A DNA stretch of 64,000 nt. Source: Planctomycetota bacterium (GTDB taxonomy: Bacteria; Planctomycetota; Planctomycetia; Pirellulales; Pirellulaceae). The translations under genes and the position numbers were made by a program. Below, piece by piece: positions 1 to 8,484 of this stretch (position 1 is the first letter of the stretch; the number at the start of each line of letters is the position of its first letter). Under the pieces are notes generated by a model. The model had not been told where the DNA came from. It saw only the letters and a list, made by a program, of their open reading frames with translations, and did not search any database. The stretch covers positions 1 to 64,000 of the forward strand of contig VGZA01000027.1 in NCBI GenBank assembly GCA_016872775.1. The letters run 5' to 3'.

Positions 1-285
1 CGATGGCAAACAGCATCGGATGCCGCTGACGCATGAAGTATCCAGGGGACACATGGTTACGACGCCACCCGATCGCACCGTGCATACCACTTCTGGAACG
101 CGCCTCTTCCAGTCGTCGAGCTCGTCATCCAACCAGCCAAACCTATGGGATCCAGGAAGCACTCGAAGCCGACCATTGTTTGCACCGCAATCGTCGAGGT
201 GAACGCGCACTGCGATCATCTGCGCCAGGATCTCGGCAGGGGGCTGAACCTGCCACACGCCGGCCTTTTGTGACCACCGTTGGTT
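1..285 (-). pseudogene. PhyH-like (phytanoyl-CoA dioxygenase family) relic
   Basis: Read on the minus strand, one open frame gives a stretch typical of the 2-oxoglutarate/Fe(II) PhyH family: VQPPAEIL, then VRVHLDDC, NNGRLRVLPGSHR and VPEVVCTV. The first half of the protein, with the HxD iron-binding pair, is absent because the fragment begins abruptly about 6 bases downstream of the neighbouring hydrolase stop. After residues MCP the frame breaks: the expected ILHAS segment with the distal iron-binding His continues one frame away, so there is also a one-base shift near 55. It may run on beyond the window edge. I infer a dead gene. Family assignment is by motif memory, fairly secure. Confidence 0.65.
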
Positions 286-290
286 GGTTG

Positions 291-1184
291 TTACGCGGCG
301 CTCTTGGTCTCAAACGCGGATCGGATCAGCCGCCACACACAGTCAGCCATGAATTGGTGACCGGACTGCGACAGATGGATTGTATCCAGTGTTGAATCAG
401 TGCCAGCAATGACCGAAAGAAAAACACGCTTTGGGATCAGAATCACGTTGTACCTGGTTGCAACAGTCCGTTGAACGCGGCCGTACTCGTGGTAGAAGGG
501 GGGAAGCGGCAATTCAAACATGACGATTTGACGATCAGCGGTGGCCAGATGCGCCAGCAGCGCGTCAAGGTTGCTTTCGAATTGTGCAGAGGTTGTTGAG
601 CCGAGAATATCGTTGCCGCCAATCTCGACGACCACCACGGGAGCCGTGATTTGGTGCGACTTCGCACGGATGAGGGTCGACGCTGCAGTTTCGCCCATGT
701 GTGAGATGTCCTGTACCTGCAATTGATGCTTGCGGGCGAGGATAGACGGCCATGTTTCCGATGTTTCGTCGCCGCCGACACCCGCCGTAACCGAGTCACC
801 GATAATTGCAATGCTGCGATTGTCAACCTGAGAAAGTGAAGGCGTGATGTGGTACGGAATTTCAAGGAAAGCGGCGCATAGCCACGCAGCGGCGGTCGCG
901 TACGGAGCCCAACGACGCCATGTTTTTTTGTATCGCGACGCGATCCACGCGAGTGTGACCGCAGTTGCGACGGCGTAGAACCAGTACGGGATAACGGCGT
1001 AGAACCAGTACGGGATAGCTGTCGATGACACAACCACAGCGATTGCGCCAACCAAGAACGCGAGAAGGCTGATGCGATTGAAGAGTGGTCGAGAAGCCGT
1101 TGAAGAAAGCGAGGCGATGATCAGCAGGGTAGTCCCGGAAAAGAACGCCTGGCCGCTGACGATGTGATAGACGAGCCAATTCAT
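291..1184 (-). CDS. membrane-anchored SGNH/GDSL-type hydrolase
   Basis: 297 aa. The N-terminal 110 residues are hydrophobic, with about four membrane segments. The rest is an SGNH hydrolase domain: block I IIGDSVTAG with nucleophile Ser131, a Gly near 164, block III GGND with Asn191, and block V DTIHLSQSGH with Asp267 and His270. These are the full catalytic set of esterases/lipases and acyl-ester deacetylases. The domain should lie outside the membrane if the helices are as drawn, but topology is uncertain. The membrane part contains a perfect eight-residue duplication (IPYWFYAV, residues 57-64 and 65-72). Substrate unknown. It stands alone between decayed genes. Confidence 0.75.
   Translation of the reverse strand: MNWLVYHIVSGQAFFSGTTLLIIASLSSTASRPLFNRISLLAFLVGAIAVVVSSTAIPYWFYAVIPYWFYAVATAVTLAWIASRYKKTWRRWAPYATAAAWLCAAFLEIPYHITPSLSQVDNRSIAIIGDSVTAGVGGDETSETWPSILARKHQLQVQDISHMGETAASTLIRAKSHQITAPVVVVEIGGNDILGSTTSAQFESNLDALLAHLATADRQIVMFELPLPPFYHEYGRVQRTVATRYNVILIPKRVFLSVIAGTDSTLDTIHLSQSGHQFMADCVWRLIRSAFETKSAA
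971..1018. repeat. 24-bp tandem duplication inside the SGNH hydrolase gene
   Basis: Two adjacent 24-base units, 971-994 and 995-1018, differ only at the last base. They keep the reading frame and add eight residues to a hydrophobic segment, which suggests a recent slippage-type duplication. Confidence 0.9.
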
Positions 1185-1241
1185 ACGCTGGTTCCGCCTG
1201 AGCCTCTATTTGTCCAAATCCGTTGCCCGCGATTGGTTCGC

Positions 1242-1508
1242 CTACAAATCGGCAGCAAGCTCTTGCCAGCCGCTGCCAATCCAGGTGGTTTCGAATGTGA
1301 AATGTCTGCACACGAAATGACCTTCACGGTTGCCATGTTTCCCGCCAGTGCCAAGGCTATGCTCGGAATGCCGAACGGTCCCGTCCGGACCGGGCACGAC
1401 CAGACGCTTCGTGAATCCGAAGGCCCGGCAGAGCCAGTCCATCGCCGCATTCGCGTCTGCGTAGGTCAGGCACGGATGAATGTCAGCCGGCGTGTTGGAA
1501 TCGCTCAT
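1242..1508 (-). pseudogene. truncated glyoxalase/VOC-family protein
   Basis: The first 55 residues match the start of a vicinal-oxygen-chelate (glyoxalase/bleomycin-resistance) protein: an ADIHPCLTYADANAAMDW opening, then AFGF and PDGTVRHSE..SLGTG. After the glycine-rich turn the sequence no longer resembles the family, and the ORF stops at 88 aa where about 130-150 aa are expected. The second beta-alpha-beta-beta-beta unit, with the other metal ligands, is missing. Most likely a deletion or frameshift relic; a short functional protein is unlikely. Confidence 0.6.
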
Positions 1509-1624
1509 CAGGATGCCTCTCTCCCAGAATTCAATAATTCAATTTCCAAAATCACGTTGAATGAAATCAGCGGGCATTGTCCTCCGAGCGCTTCACCGGC
1601 TCGGGTTGACTGCTTTGTTCGCCA

Positions 1625-1814
1625 TCATCGTTGGAACCGTTGCCATTCCTGACCGACGGCGGTGCGCTCGGCCGTCCAACCAGAAGTAAGGTCGGCAAGC
1701 GATTTCACCGAGGGATCATGATTGGCGATGTTTTTCAGCGATACCATCGAATCCGTCGATGGTGATACGTTTGAGTTCATCCAAATCGCTTGCCTGGTAA
1801 AGTCGAATCGCCAT
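1625..1814 (-). pseudogene. frameshifted small gene, possibly GNAT-like N-terminus
   Basis: An ATG at 1814 opens a frame beginning MAIRLYQASDLDELKRI, which resembles the start of GNAT-type acetyltransferases. It hits a stop after 32 codons, while a neighbouring frame continues with NHDPSVKSLADLTSGW and ends EWQRFQR at 1625. Joining the two frames gives a plausible protein of about 60 aa, so I read this as one gene broken by a frameshift. The assignment to GNAT rests only on the first 20 residues and is weak. Confidence 0.4.
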
Positions 1815-1879
1815 GATCAAGAATGTGCCATGTTGGTTGTAAGGTCGCACGCGGGCGCATCACCATCATAGCGGAACGG

Positions 1880-1919
1880 TGAACGGGGAACGGGAGGGGG
1901 AGGGGAGGGCAGGGGAGGG
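1880..1919 (+). other. G-run polypurine tract
   Basis: About 40 bases almost free of pyrimidines, with at least six runs of three to five G separated by one to three bases. It lies about 80 bases upstream of the membrane protein gene starting at 2002. The pattern satisfies the usual G-quadruplex rule on the plus strand. Confidence 0.6.
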
Positions 1920-2001
1920 CCTTGCCAGCGGGAACGGCATCGGAATAATGAACAGCGTGAAACGGTCGCCTGAAGCTGCTTCGATACCGTAGGTTCTTCC
2001 C

Positions 2002-2721
2002 TTGACGCGAATATTCTCTGGTCTGGCAGTACTCTCCGTGTTGCTGCTGCTGGCCAACATGACTTATGGACTACTGTTTGGCGACTTCAATGCCGAAGCG
2101 AGCCGTCTGCGCGCCGCGCACCAGCAACTGGAGGAAGCGCGCAAGTCGGGTGCCGGTTCCGACGCGGACACCGTAACGGAAGCGCGTCGCAATTACGAAC
2201 GGGTGAGCACCGAAACACGTCCCATCCGTCAGCATGCCGAAAATCACAAGCTGCTGGGGATTGCCGCCGCCGTCGTCACCGTACTCGTCAACAGTATCGT
2301 CGTGACCTACTTCATCGGTACCTCCCGCTGGTGCCAGGAGGTTGTCGATACCTACCAGCTTCCGAGCGAGTTCGTCCAGCGCAGTCGCCGCATCAAGCGG
2401 CGCACGTTTCCGTGGTCGCTGGCCGGAATGCTGACGATGCTGGCGATCCTCGGTTGCGGCGCGGCCGCCGATCCGCTCAGCCTGCTCGCCAGTTCCGAAC
2501 AATGGGTCGCGGTGCATCTTGTCGTGGCCATCGCGGGAATCGTCTTGATCGGTTTCGCTTACATCAGTCAGTCCGGCGGCCTGCGCGAAAATGTGCAACT
2601 GATCGGTCAGATCATGGAAGAGGTCGGAAAGGCTCGAGCAGCGCGTCATCTCGATTCTACCTCGCCCGACATCGGGCCTGGCACTTCGGTACTTTCGATC
2701 AACGATCGACAGCCGCACTGA
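2002..2721 (+). CDS. planctomycete membrane protein of unknown function
   Basis: 239 aa, read from a TTG start at 2002 because the first membrane segment (residues 5-28) begins at once; no good Shine-Dalgarno is visible, and an ATG at 2059 would cut the helix. Order: membrane segment 1, a short charged coiled region (30-75), segment 2 (82-106), a basic loop with a conserved-looking [11 protein letters not shown], segment 3 (about 138-160) and segment 4 (170-188), then a cytoplasmic tail. I recall similar unannotated proteins in planctomycetes, beginning RIFS and containing YFIGTSRWC, but know no function. It precedes dtd by 59 bases on the same strand. Confidence 0.6.
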   Translation: MTRIFSGLAVLSVLLLLANMTYGLLFGDFNAEASRLRAAHQQLEEARKSGAGSDADTVTEARRNYERVSTETRPIRQHAENHKLLGIAAAVVTVLVNSIVVTYFIGTSRWCQEVVDTYQLPSEFVQRSRRIKRRTFPWSLAGMLTMLAILGCGAAADPLSLLASSEQWVAVHLVVAIAGIVLIGFAYISQSGGLRENVQLIGQIMEEVGKARAARHLDSTSPDIGPGTSVLSINDRQPH

Positions 2722-2780
2722 GACCGCCGCCGTTACCCGCGCCAATTGAGAGAAAAGATGCCTTCGAGGAGTCGCACCGC

Positions 2781-3242
2781 ATGCGAGCCGTCGTCCAGAG
2801 AGTTCAGCGCGCCAAGGTGACCGTCGAAGGGGAACTGGTGGGACAGATCGGGCCGGGAATGGTCGTGCTGTTGGGGGTGGGCGGCGGCGACGACGCCCGC
2901 GACGCGGCCTTCCTTGCGGAAAAGATCTTTCAACTAAGGATTTTCGACGACGAGAACGGCAAAATGAACCGATCGTTGTCGGGGATCGAGCACGGCGCCA
3001 TGTTGGTGGTCAGCCAGTTCACCCTGTACGGCGATTGCCGCAAAGGCCGTCGACCAAGTTATTCCGAGGCGGCACCCCCCGCCGTCGCGGAGCAGCTTTA
3101 CGAGCAGTTCGTCCGCAATGCCGAGGCACTGGGCGCGAAGGTGGCGACCGGTCGATTCCGCGCCGCCATGCAGGTGGAACTGGTGAACGACGGACCGGTC
3201 ACGCTGCTGCTCGACAGCCGCGGGGATCGGCCGTCGCCGTAG
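2781..3242 (+). CDS. dtd: D-aminoacyl-tRNA deacylase
   Basis: 153 aa, the normal DTD length. It hydrolyses D-amino acids (and glycine mischarged on tRNA-Ala) from tRNA in the cytoplasm. The two family signatures are present: SQFTLYGD (residues 78-85, containing the catalytic-site Thr81) and NDGPVT (136-141), which carries the Gly-cisPro pair that rejects L-amino acids. The N-terminus MRAVVQRV is also typical. I chose the ATG at 2781; the frame is open further upstream but without homology. It follows the membrane protein at 2002 and may share its transcript. Confidence 0.95.
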   Translation: MRAVVQRVQRAKVTVEGELVGQIGPGMVVLLGVGGGDDARDAAFLAEKIFQLRIFDDENGKMNRSLSGIEHGAMLVVSQFTLYGDCRKGRRPSYSEAAPPAVAEQLYEQFVRNAEALGAKVATGRFRAAMQVELVNDGPVTLLLDSRGDRPSP

Positions 3243-3306
3243 AGTGGCTCACACTTCGGTCGGTGGCGGGCCCCGGGAATACCTCGACCCACCCTGCGGC
3301 CGCTTG

Positions 3307-4041
3307 TCAGCGCAACTGGGTCTCGTCGCGTTCCAGAACGCGGTTCAGCATCTGACTCGCGCTCCGCAACGACTCCGGCGGATGATAGCCCCAGTGGGTC
3401 ATCAAGACCGGATCACCCACCGCCAGACCGGCGACCAGAGCCAACTTGGCATAGGTGGAGAAATTCGCCCAAGGGTCGGGCCCCCAGAGCTTCATCGCCG
3501 TTCCGAACGAACTCTTCAGCCGCGGCCGGAGCCCGCGAAATTGAAATGCCCAGATCTCGTCGAGCAACAGATGGGAGAAAAATCCGAGTACCACGCCTCC
3601 CGCCTTGAAGACCCGCAACGTCAGGTCTTCGCCTGAGCAGAGCAGGAATGCCAGCAGGCCGGCGGTGAACATTGCCGGGATGCTGTGCCACATGCCGCGG
3701 TGCACGGTGAATCTCTTGAAGATTTCGGCCACGCCGAATCGGACGGCGAAATAGATTGCGGCCGCCGCGAGTACGATCATCTCCTGAGTCCAATGGAGGT
3801 GCTGAAAGCGGTCGATCATCAACATCGGTGTCACGGCCGCGAGCAACGTGGTCATTTCGCGGACGGGGACGCCGGAGTCACTATCCAGATCCGGGAGCAT
3901 TCCGGACAAACTGCAAAGGCCGCCTGCGAGCGCGCAAGTTTCCCATGGAAACTGGTAGCCGAGGAAGCCCGCCGCTCCATAGCCCACACCAAGCAACGTG
4001 CTGGTTCCAATATGTGTCTTGAATCCGGCCATGGCAAACAA
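3307..4041 (-). CDS. YdjM-type membrane-bound metal-dependent hydrolase
   Basis: 244 aa with about five membrane segments. It matches the YdjM/DUF457 family: an N-terminal GFKTHIG with His10, MLPDLDSDSG (48-57), VHRGMWHS (113-120) and FFSHLLLDEI (154-163), whose His and Asp residues are the predicted metal ligands. Members are inner-membrane proteins with poorly known substrates; E. coli YdjM is LexA-regulated. The ATG at 4032 (MAGFKTH) is an equally good start. It is divergent from the cvpA-like gene at 4248, with about 200 bases between them. Confidence 0.75.
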   Translation of the reverse strand: MFAMAGFKTHIGTSTLLGVGYGAAGFLGYQFPWETCALAGGLCSLSGMLPDLDSDSGVPVREMTTLLAAVTPMLMIDRFQHLHWTQEMIVLAAAAIYFAVRFGVAEIFKRFTVHRGMWHSIPAMFTAGLLAFLLCSGEDLTLRVFKAGGVVLGFFSHLLLDEIWAFQFRGLRPRLKSSFGTAMKLWGPDPWANFSTYAKLALVAGLAVGDPVLMTHWGYHPPESLRSASQMLNRVLERDETQLR

Positions 4042-4247
4042 CTCGCGACCCGTGAACCCGTACTCGTGAACCCCTGCCCGTGTACAGCGCCCCGATTCGC
4101 GCGAAATGTACCCGCTGGGCGGAAATGAGCCAAGACCAACTGATCTTCGCCCCGGGTCCGTTTTTCCCTATACTCCGCCGTCCCGCATCGCGTCGGAGCG
4201 CGCGATGCCCCCCTGCCCGACCGAAATCCGCAGCGCGGAGGTGTCCC

Positions 4248-5087
4248 ATGGAAGGCTATGATGTGGTCATGCTGGTCGTGATCGTGATCGCCACGCTGTA
4301 CGGCGCTCACAAAGGACTGGCTTGGCAGATCGCCTCGATCGCCTCGATCTTCGTCAGTTACGGTGCCGCTTACCGGTTTCGCGGGCCGGTGGCGGAGCGG
4401 ATCAACGCCGACGCTCCCTGGAATGTGTTCGTGGCGATGCTGGTGCTCTACGCCGGCAGTTCGCTGGGAATCTGGCTGTTGTTCCGGGTGCTGAGTGACT
4501 TCATCGAACGTCTGAAGCTCAAGGAATTCGATCGCCAGATGGGCGCGTTGTTTGGATTTGCCAAAGGCGCGATTCTCTGCAGTTTGATCACACTGTTCGC
4601 GGTGACCTTGTTGGGAGATACCCAGCGTCGCGCCATCGTTAGGGCGCGGTCCGGCCACTATATCGCCCGCTTTCTGAACAACGCGGACCCGATCATGCCG
4701 GCCGAGATCAAGGATGTGCTGGACCCGTACTTGAATAATCTGGAACGCCGTCTGGAAACCGAGGGAGACCTCCCGGACGACGAGAGCTCACCGGAGTCGG
4801 AACGGGATTCCTGGTCGGACGACAGGGGGGAGCCGGACGGTTCCGGGCCAGCGGTTGGCCGGTCGAAAAGCCGACGGAGCGACGGTTGGGACGACGACGC
4901 GGAACCCGACGCGGCGGACGGGCTGGGCGACCTGGCGGAAGCGGTCGGATCGGCAGCCGAGCGGCTGTTTGGATCGGAGCCGGAGCCGGATCGCGAGGCC
5001 GCTCGCGAGGCCCGTCGTGGCGAATCGGGAGAGCCACCATCACGGCGAAGGATTCTGAATTCGCTGCCGCGATGGACCGATCGCTGA
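4248..5087 (+). CDS. CvpA-family inner-membrane protein
   Basis: 279 aa. Residues 1-130 form four membrane segments with the CvpA pattern (D5 near the start of helix 1, helix-loop with GLAWQIASI, LFGFAKGAI before helix 4). CvpA is linked to colicin V production and envelope stress resistance in E. coli; the mechanism is unknown. The tail (about 165-279) is acidic, rich in Glu, Asp, Arg and Pro, and probably disordered. Start: the ATG at 4248 has a GGAGG seven bases upstream, whereas the upstream in-frame ATG has none. A 9-base tandem repeat within helix 1 encodes IASIASI. Confidence 0.8.
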   Translation: MEGYDVVMLVVIVIATLYGAHKGLAWQIASIASIFVSYGAAYRFRGPVAERINADAPWNVFVAMLVLYAGSSLGIWLLFRVLSDFIERLKLKEFDRQMGALFGFAKGAILCSLITLFAVTLLGDTQRRAIVRARSGHYIARFLNNADPIMPAEIKDVLDPYLNNLERRLETEGDLPDDESSPESERDSWSDDRGEPDGSGPAVGRSKSRRSDGWDDDAEPDAADGLGDLAEAVGSAAERLFGSEPEPDREAAREARRGESGEPPSRRRILNSLPRWTDR

Positions 5088-5102
5088 GCCGAACGATTGC
5101 GG

Positions 5103-5128
5103 ACCGTTGTTTTTCAAAAAACGCCGGT
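5103..5128. terminator. weak AT-rich hairpin between convergent genes
   Basis: In the 110-base gap between the ends of the cvpA-like gene and accA, ACCG and CGGT flank complementary T and A runs (T5 and A6), giving an imperfect stem with T tracts on both strands. It could act in both directions, but the stem is weak. Confidence 0.25.
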
Positions 5129-5197
5129 AAATCCAGGGTCTCTTACCGAACATAAGAAACATTATCGGACGTTGGGAAGAGGGGCAAATCCGGCCCG

Positions 5198-6208
5198 CTA
5201 CCGCACGCCGGCGGCCTCCGTCGATGCCTGGCCAGACTGATCGATGCTGGCTTGATCGAGGAACGCTCCCATGCGACGAAATTTCTCGTAGCGGCCCAGG
5301 AGCAAATCCGGGGTCGGGACCGCCCGCAGTTCGCGCAGCGTCTTGATCAGATACTGCTTCAGGCGGGCCGCCATGCGATGGTGGTCCCGATGCGCGCCTC
5401 CGAGCGGCTCGTCAATGACCGAATCGACGATCCCGAACTGCAACAGGTCCCGGGAACGGAACCGCAGCGCCTTGGCCGCCTTCTCGGCGAATTGATGACT
5501 CTTCCAGAGTATCCCGGCGCAACCCTCGGGGCTGATCACGGAGTAATAAGAATGCTCCAACATCGCCACGCGGTCGCCGACGCCGATTCCCAACGCGCCG
5601 CCGCTGCCGCCTTCGCCAATCACTACGCAGATGATCGGGGTCGGTAACCGCGACATTTCGTACATGTTCTGGGCGATCACCGTTGCCTGGCCGCGTTCCT
5701 CGGCGCCGATCCCCGGATAGGCCCCGGGTGTATCGATGATACAGATGACGGGCAAACCGAACTTAGCCGCCAATCGCATCTTGGCCAGTGCCTTGCGATA
5801 GCCCTCCGGATGCGCGCAGCCAAAGTTGCAAGCACTGCGTTCCTTGTAAGTGCGTCCTTTCTGATGCCCGATCACGACGACTTTCTGCTGTTCCAGATTG
5901 GCGAATCCGCAGAGCATCGCCCGGTCGTCGCCGAAAAACTTGTCGCCGTGCAACTCGACAAACTCGTCGAACACCAGCGACAGATAGTCCGCGGTGTACG
6001 GGCGGTTTTTCTCGCGGGCGACCAGCACGGTTTCCCACGGAGTGAGGTTCGCGTAGATCCGTCGCGTCGTCTCCGCCAGCTCCCGCCGCACGCGGCGTAT
6101 TTCGTCGTCATGTTCCGGACTCGATCCGGCGTTCGCAAGCAACTCGCGCAGGCGGTCCTCAAGTTGATAAATGGGCGCCTCGAAAGGCAGTCCGTTCTGG
6201 GTTGCCAT
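5198..6208 (-). CDS. accA: acetyl-CoA carboxylase carboxyltransferase, alpha subunit
   Basis: 336 aa, family length 315-335. With AccD it transfers the carboxyl group from carboxybiotin to acetyl-CoA, the first committed step of fatty acid synthesis. Visible signatures: FDEFVELHGDKFFGDD (residues about 83-98), GHQKGRTYKER, FGCAHPEGYRKALAKM, DTPGAYPGIGAEERGQ and GEGGSGGALGIG, the last two forming the oxyanion-binding crotonase-fold core. It is the last gene of a minus-strand run, 13 bases behind a Ser/Thr kinase gene, so the two are probably co-transcribed. Confidence 0.97.
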   Translation of the reverse strand: MATQNGLPFEAPIYQLEDRLRELLANAGSSPEHDDEIRRVRRELAETTRRIYANLTPWETVLVAREKNRPYTADYLSLVFDEFVELHGDKFFGDDRAMLCGFANLEQQKVVVIGHQKGRTYKERSACNFGCAHPEGYRKALAKMRLAAKFGLPVICIIDTPGAYPGIGAEERGQATVIAQNMYEMSRLPTPIICVVIGEGGSGGALGIGVGDRVAMLEHSYYSVISPEGCAGILWKSHQFAEKAAKALRFRSRDLLQFGIVDSVIDEPLGGAHRDHHRMAARLKQYLIKTLRELRAVPTPDLLLGRYEKFRRMGAFLDQASIDQSGQASTEAAGVR

Positions 6209-6221
6209 GTTGGTCGGTTTC

Positions 6222-7073
6222 CTAGTTCAGCTTCTTGGCTTTGTAGATCCGGATCTTGCGGAACAATTTGAGAAACTCTTCCATCGATTTTGGGCGGTCT
6301 TCCTTGTTCTTCGCCATCAGGCTCATGACCAGTGCGTTGAATTCCGTGGTAACGGAACTGTTGAGCGTCGTCAATGCGGGCGGTGGAGTTCGCATATGCT
6401 TGCCCAACAGGTCGTCCGAAGTAATGCCGGTGAACGGAAGTTTTCCCGTGACCAGTTCGAACAGTGTGCAACCAAAGCTGTAGAGGTCGGCGCGGACGTC
6501 GAGGCCCTCGTTGCGGATCTGCTCCGGCGACATGTAGCTGCGCGTTCCGACCGCCTTGCCGCCTCCACGGTTAAACAGCTTGCTCAGGCCGCTCATCGGG
6601 CGGGTGGCGATCGCGAAGTCGATCAGCTTCACGTTCCAATCTTCCGTCACCAGGAAATTGTCCGGCTTGACGTCGCGGTGAACCCAGCCCTGTTCGTGAA
6701 AATGCTGGAGCCCTTCGGCCGACTGTTCGATGATTTTCAGCATGTGGGGCACGAGCGATTCAACGCCGTTACGCAGCATCAGTTTCAAGTTCTTGCCGTT
6801 AATCAGTTCCAGGACCAGGTACGGGATGTTCCGATCGACCGCGCAGTCATAGATCTCGACCACGTTGGTATGGTGCATCGATCGGCCCACATTGTACTCG
6901 TGCCGAAGATGCTGGACCTGTTCCTTATCGTTCAGGTGTTCGGGCTGCAGCACCTTGAGCGCAACCCGGCGCGCATCGTTATCTTTGGCAACTTCCCAGA
7001 CCTGGCAAGTCGCACCGGCGCGAATCAACCGGACGTATCGGTAGTTGCCGAGATAGTCGCGCCCTGAAGCCAC
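6222..7073 (-). CDS. Ser/Thr protein kinase with atypical glycine loop and DFA
   Basis: 283 aa, a bare Hanks-type kinase domain with no membrane segment or sensor domain. Present: the ATP-anchoring Lys40 in RRVALKVL, a likely helix-C Glu, the catalytic loop HRDVKPDN (132-139), GTRSYMSPEQ activation segment and DLYSFG. Odd features: the nucleotide loop reads RAGATC instead of GxGxxG, and the magnesium motif is DFA (152-154), not DFG. The Asp that binds metal is kept, so activity remains possible. It lies directly upstream of accA. A role in controlling AccA is a guess from position only. Confidence 0.85.
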   Translation of the reverse strand: MASGRDYLGNYRYVRLIRAGATCQVWEVAKDNDARRVALKVLQPEHLNDKEQVQHLRHEYNVGRSMHHTNVVEIYDCAVDRNIPYLVLELINGKNLKLMLRNGVESLVPHMLKIIEQSAEGLQHFHEQGWVHRDVKPDNFLVTEDWNVKLIDFAIATRPMSGLSKLFNRGGGKAVGTRSYMSPEQIRNEGLDVRADLYSFGCTLFELVTGKLPFTGITSDDLLGKHMRTPPPALTTLNSSVTTEFNALVMSLMAKNKEDRPKSMEEFLKLFRKIRIYKAKKLN

Positions 7074-7197
7074 GGTTCGCCGGGTGCCTCCAATGATGAT
7101 CGAGGAATCGAAGATGCAAATGGGGTAGTTTAGTTCAATCCGCTTCGGGACGAAAGAGCGTTCCTTGGGGCGGGATTGAATCCGTTTCGAAGTCGAA

Positions 7198-8382
7198 TCA
7201 GTTCTTCCCGCCGGTTGCCAGGATCCGCAGGTAGAGTTCCCGAATCCGCTGCGTCATCCGGCGGTGATCAAATTTCGTTTCACACGCGGCGCGACCGCGG
7301 TCCCCCATCGCCTGGCGTTGTTCGGGGTCGGCGGCAAGTCGGGCCAGCGCGGCGGTCAAGGCATCGACGTCCTTCGCCGGTACCAGATAGCCAGTCTGGT
7401 CGTTGACACAGACTTCCCGCGCGCCGTCGACGTCGAAGCTGACGATCGGCTTGCCGGCCAGTAAAGCCTGCGGCAGCGCTCGCGCCAGCCCCTCGCGCAG
7501 GCTGGTGTGCACAAGGATATCGAACGCCCCGATCATGTCCGGGATTCGGCTCGGAGGCACCAGTCCCGCGAAACGAATGTACTCGTCCAACCCACGTTGA
7601 CGAATCCACGATTCGTATTCGGCCCGCAGAATACCATCCCCGACGAACAGAAACCGGATTTGCGGCTGGCTGGCCACCAGCCGCGCCGCCGCACGCAACA
7701 CGTATTCGTGTCCCTTGAGGTGAAACAGGCGGGCGATTTTCCCGATCACGATCTGATCGGGGCTGAATCCGAACTGCCTTCGCGTCGCCTCGCGGGCCTG
7801 GTTGGCGTTGCGAAACGGATCGAGCTCCATGCCGCTGTAGATCGTCGTGAACTTTTCCCGCGGCGCGACGCGGGCGGACACCAGCAGCTCGGTCATCGCG
7901 TCGGCCACGCTGATCATCGCGTGGCATCGGCGCGCCGCGAAACGCTCGCAGGCTGCAAACGCGACGCGCGGCGCCGCGTGCTGATAGGGATGAAACGGCG
8001 CGCCGTGGACCGTGTGAATCACCGCCGGCACGCCGAGCGACCAGGCTGCCATCCTGCCCAGCACGCCGGCTTTCGCACTGTGGGTGTGTACGACGTCGGG
8101 GCGGAATTCCCGCAATGCCCGACCAATCTGTCGGTAGCTCACCACGTCCCTCCAGGGATGAATCGCCCGCCGCAGCGCGGGAATCAGCCGTACCGGAACC
8201 GGTTCGCCGGAATGTTGCGCGAGGGCCTGTTGCGCGAGCAGGTCCCCTTCCGGTCCCAATGCCGGCCCGGTAATCAGCAGGACATCATCGCCATGCACGC
8301 GAATCAGATCCTGGCAGTTCAGCAGCGTGTTCTCCTGCGCTCCGCCGACGATCATTCGAGTGATAACATGCGCGATCCGCAT
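7198..8382 (-). CDS. GT4-family glycosyltransferase
   Basis: 394 aa. Two Rossmann-like domains of the GT-B fold: an acceptor-side N-terminal domain (MRIAHVITRMIVGGAQENTL opening, then DVVHTHSAKAG and HTVHGAPFH) and a donor-side domain with IGKIARLFHLKGHEYVL, LFVGDGIL and HTSLREGLARALPQALLAG. The last block corresponds to the EX7E motif, but the second Glu is Gln, as I recall for related planctomycete enzymes. The products of such enzymes are cell-surface glycans; donor and acceptor cannot be read from sequence. Minus-strand, between truA and the kinase gene, not obviously part of a polysaccharide cluster. Confidence 0.85.
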   Translation of the reverse strand: MRIAHVITRMIVGGAQENTLLNCQDLIRVHGDDVLLITGPALGPEGDLLAQQALAQHSGEPVPVRLIPALRRAIHPWRDVVSYRQIGRALREFRPDVVHTHSAKAGVLGRMAAWSLGVPAVIHTVHGAPFHPYQHAAPRVAFAACERFAARRCHAMISVADAMTELLVSARVAPREKFTTIYSGMELDPFRNANQAREATRRQFGFSPDQIVIGKIARLFHLKGHEYVLRAAARLVASQPQIRFLFVGDGILRAEYESWIRQRGLDEYIRFAGLVPPSRIPDMIGAFDILVHTSLREGLARALPQALLAGKPIVSFDVDGAREVCVNDQTGYLVPAKDVDALTAALARLAADPEQRQAMGDRGRAACETKFDHRRMTQRIRELYLRILATGGKN

Positions 8383-8410
8383 TGGTTGGTCCTGAGTTCC
8401 GTTCGTCGCT

Positions 8411-8444
8411 TTCTTTTCAACTACCGGTTCTTTTCAACTACCGG
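8411..8444. repeat. perfect 17-bp tandem duplication, intergenic
   Basis: Units 8411-8427 and 8428-8444 are identical. They lie in the 102-base gap upstream of the glycosyltransferase start and downstream of truA, where they could change the leader of the glycosyltransferase transcript. Confidence 0.9.
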
Positions 8445-8484
8445 GTCGCCGTCGCCGCCGCCGCTGCGTGCCCGGCGTTACGTG

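Noticed and set aside
1866-2060. 64-codon minus frame with [19 protein letters not shown]
   Set aside because: Part of it looks protein-like, but it overlaps the G-run tract and the start of the gene at 2002; too short to assign.
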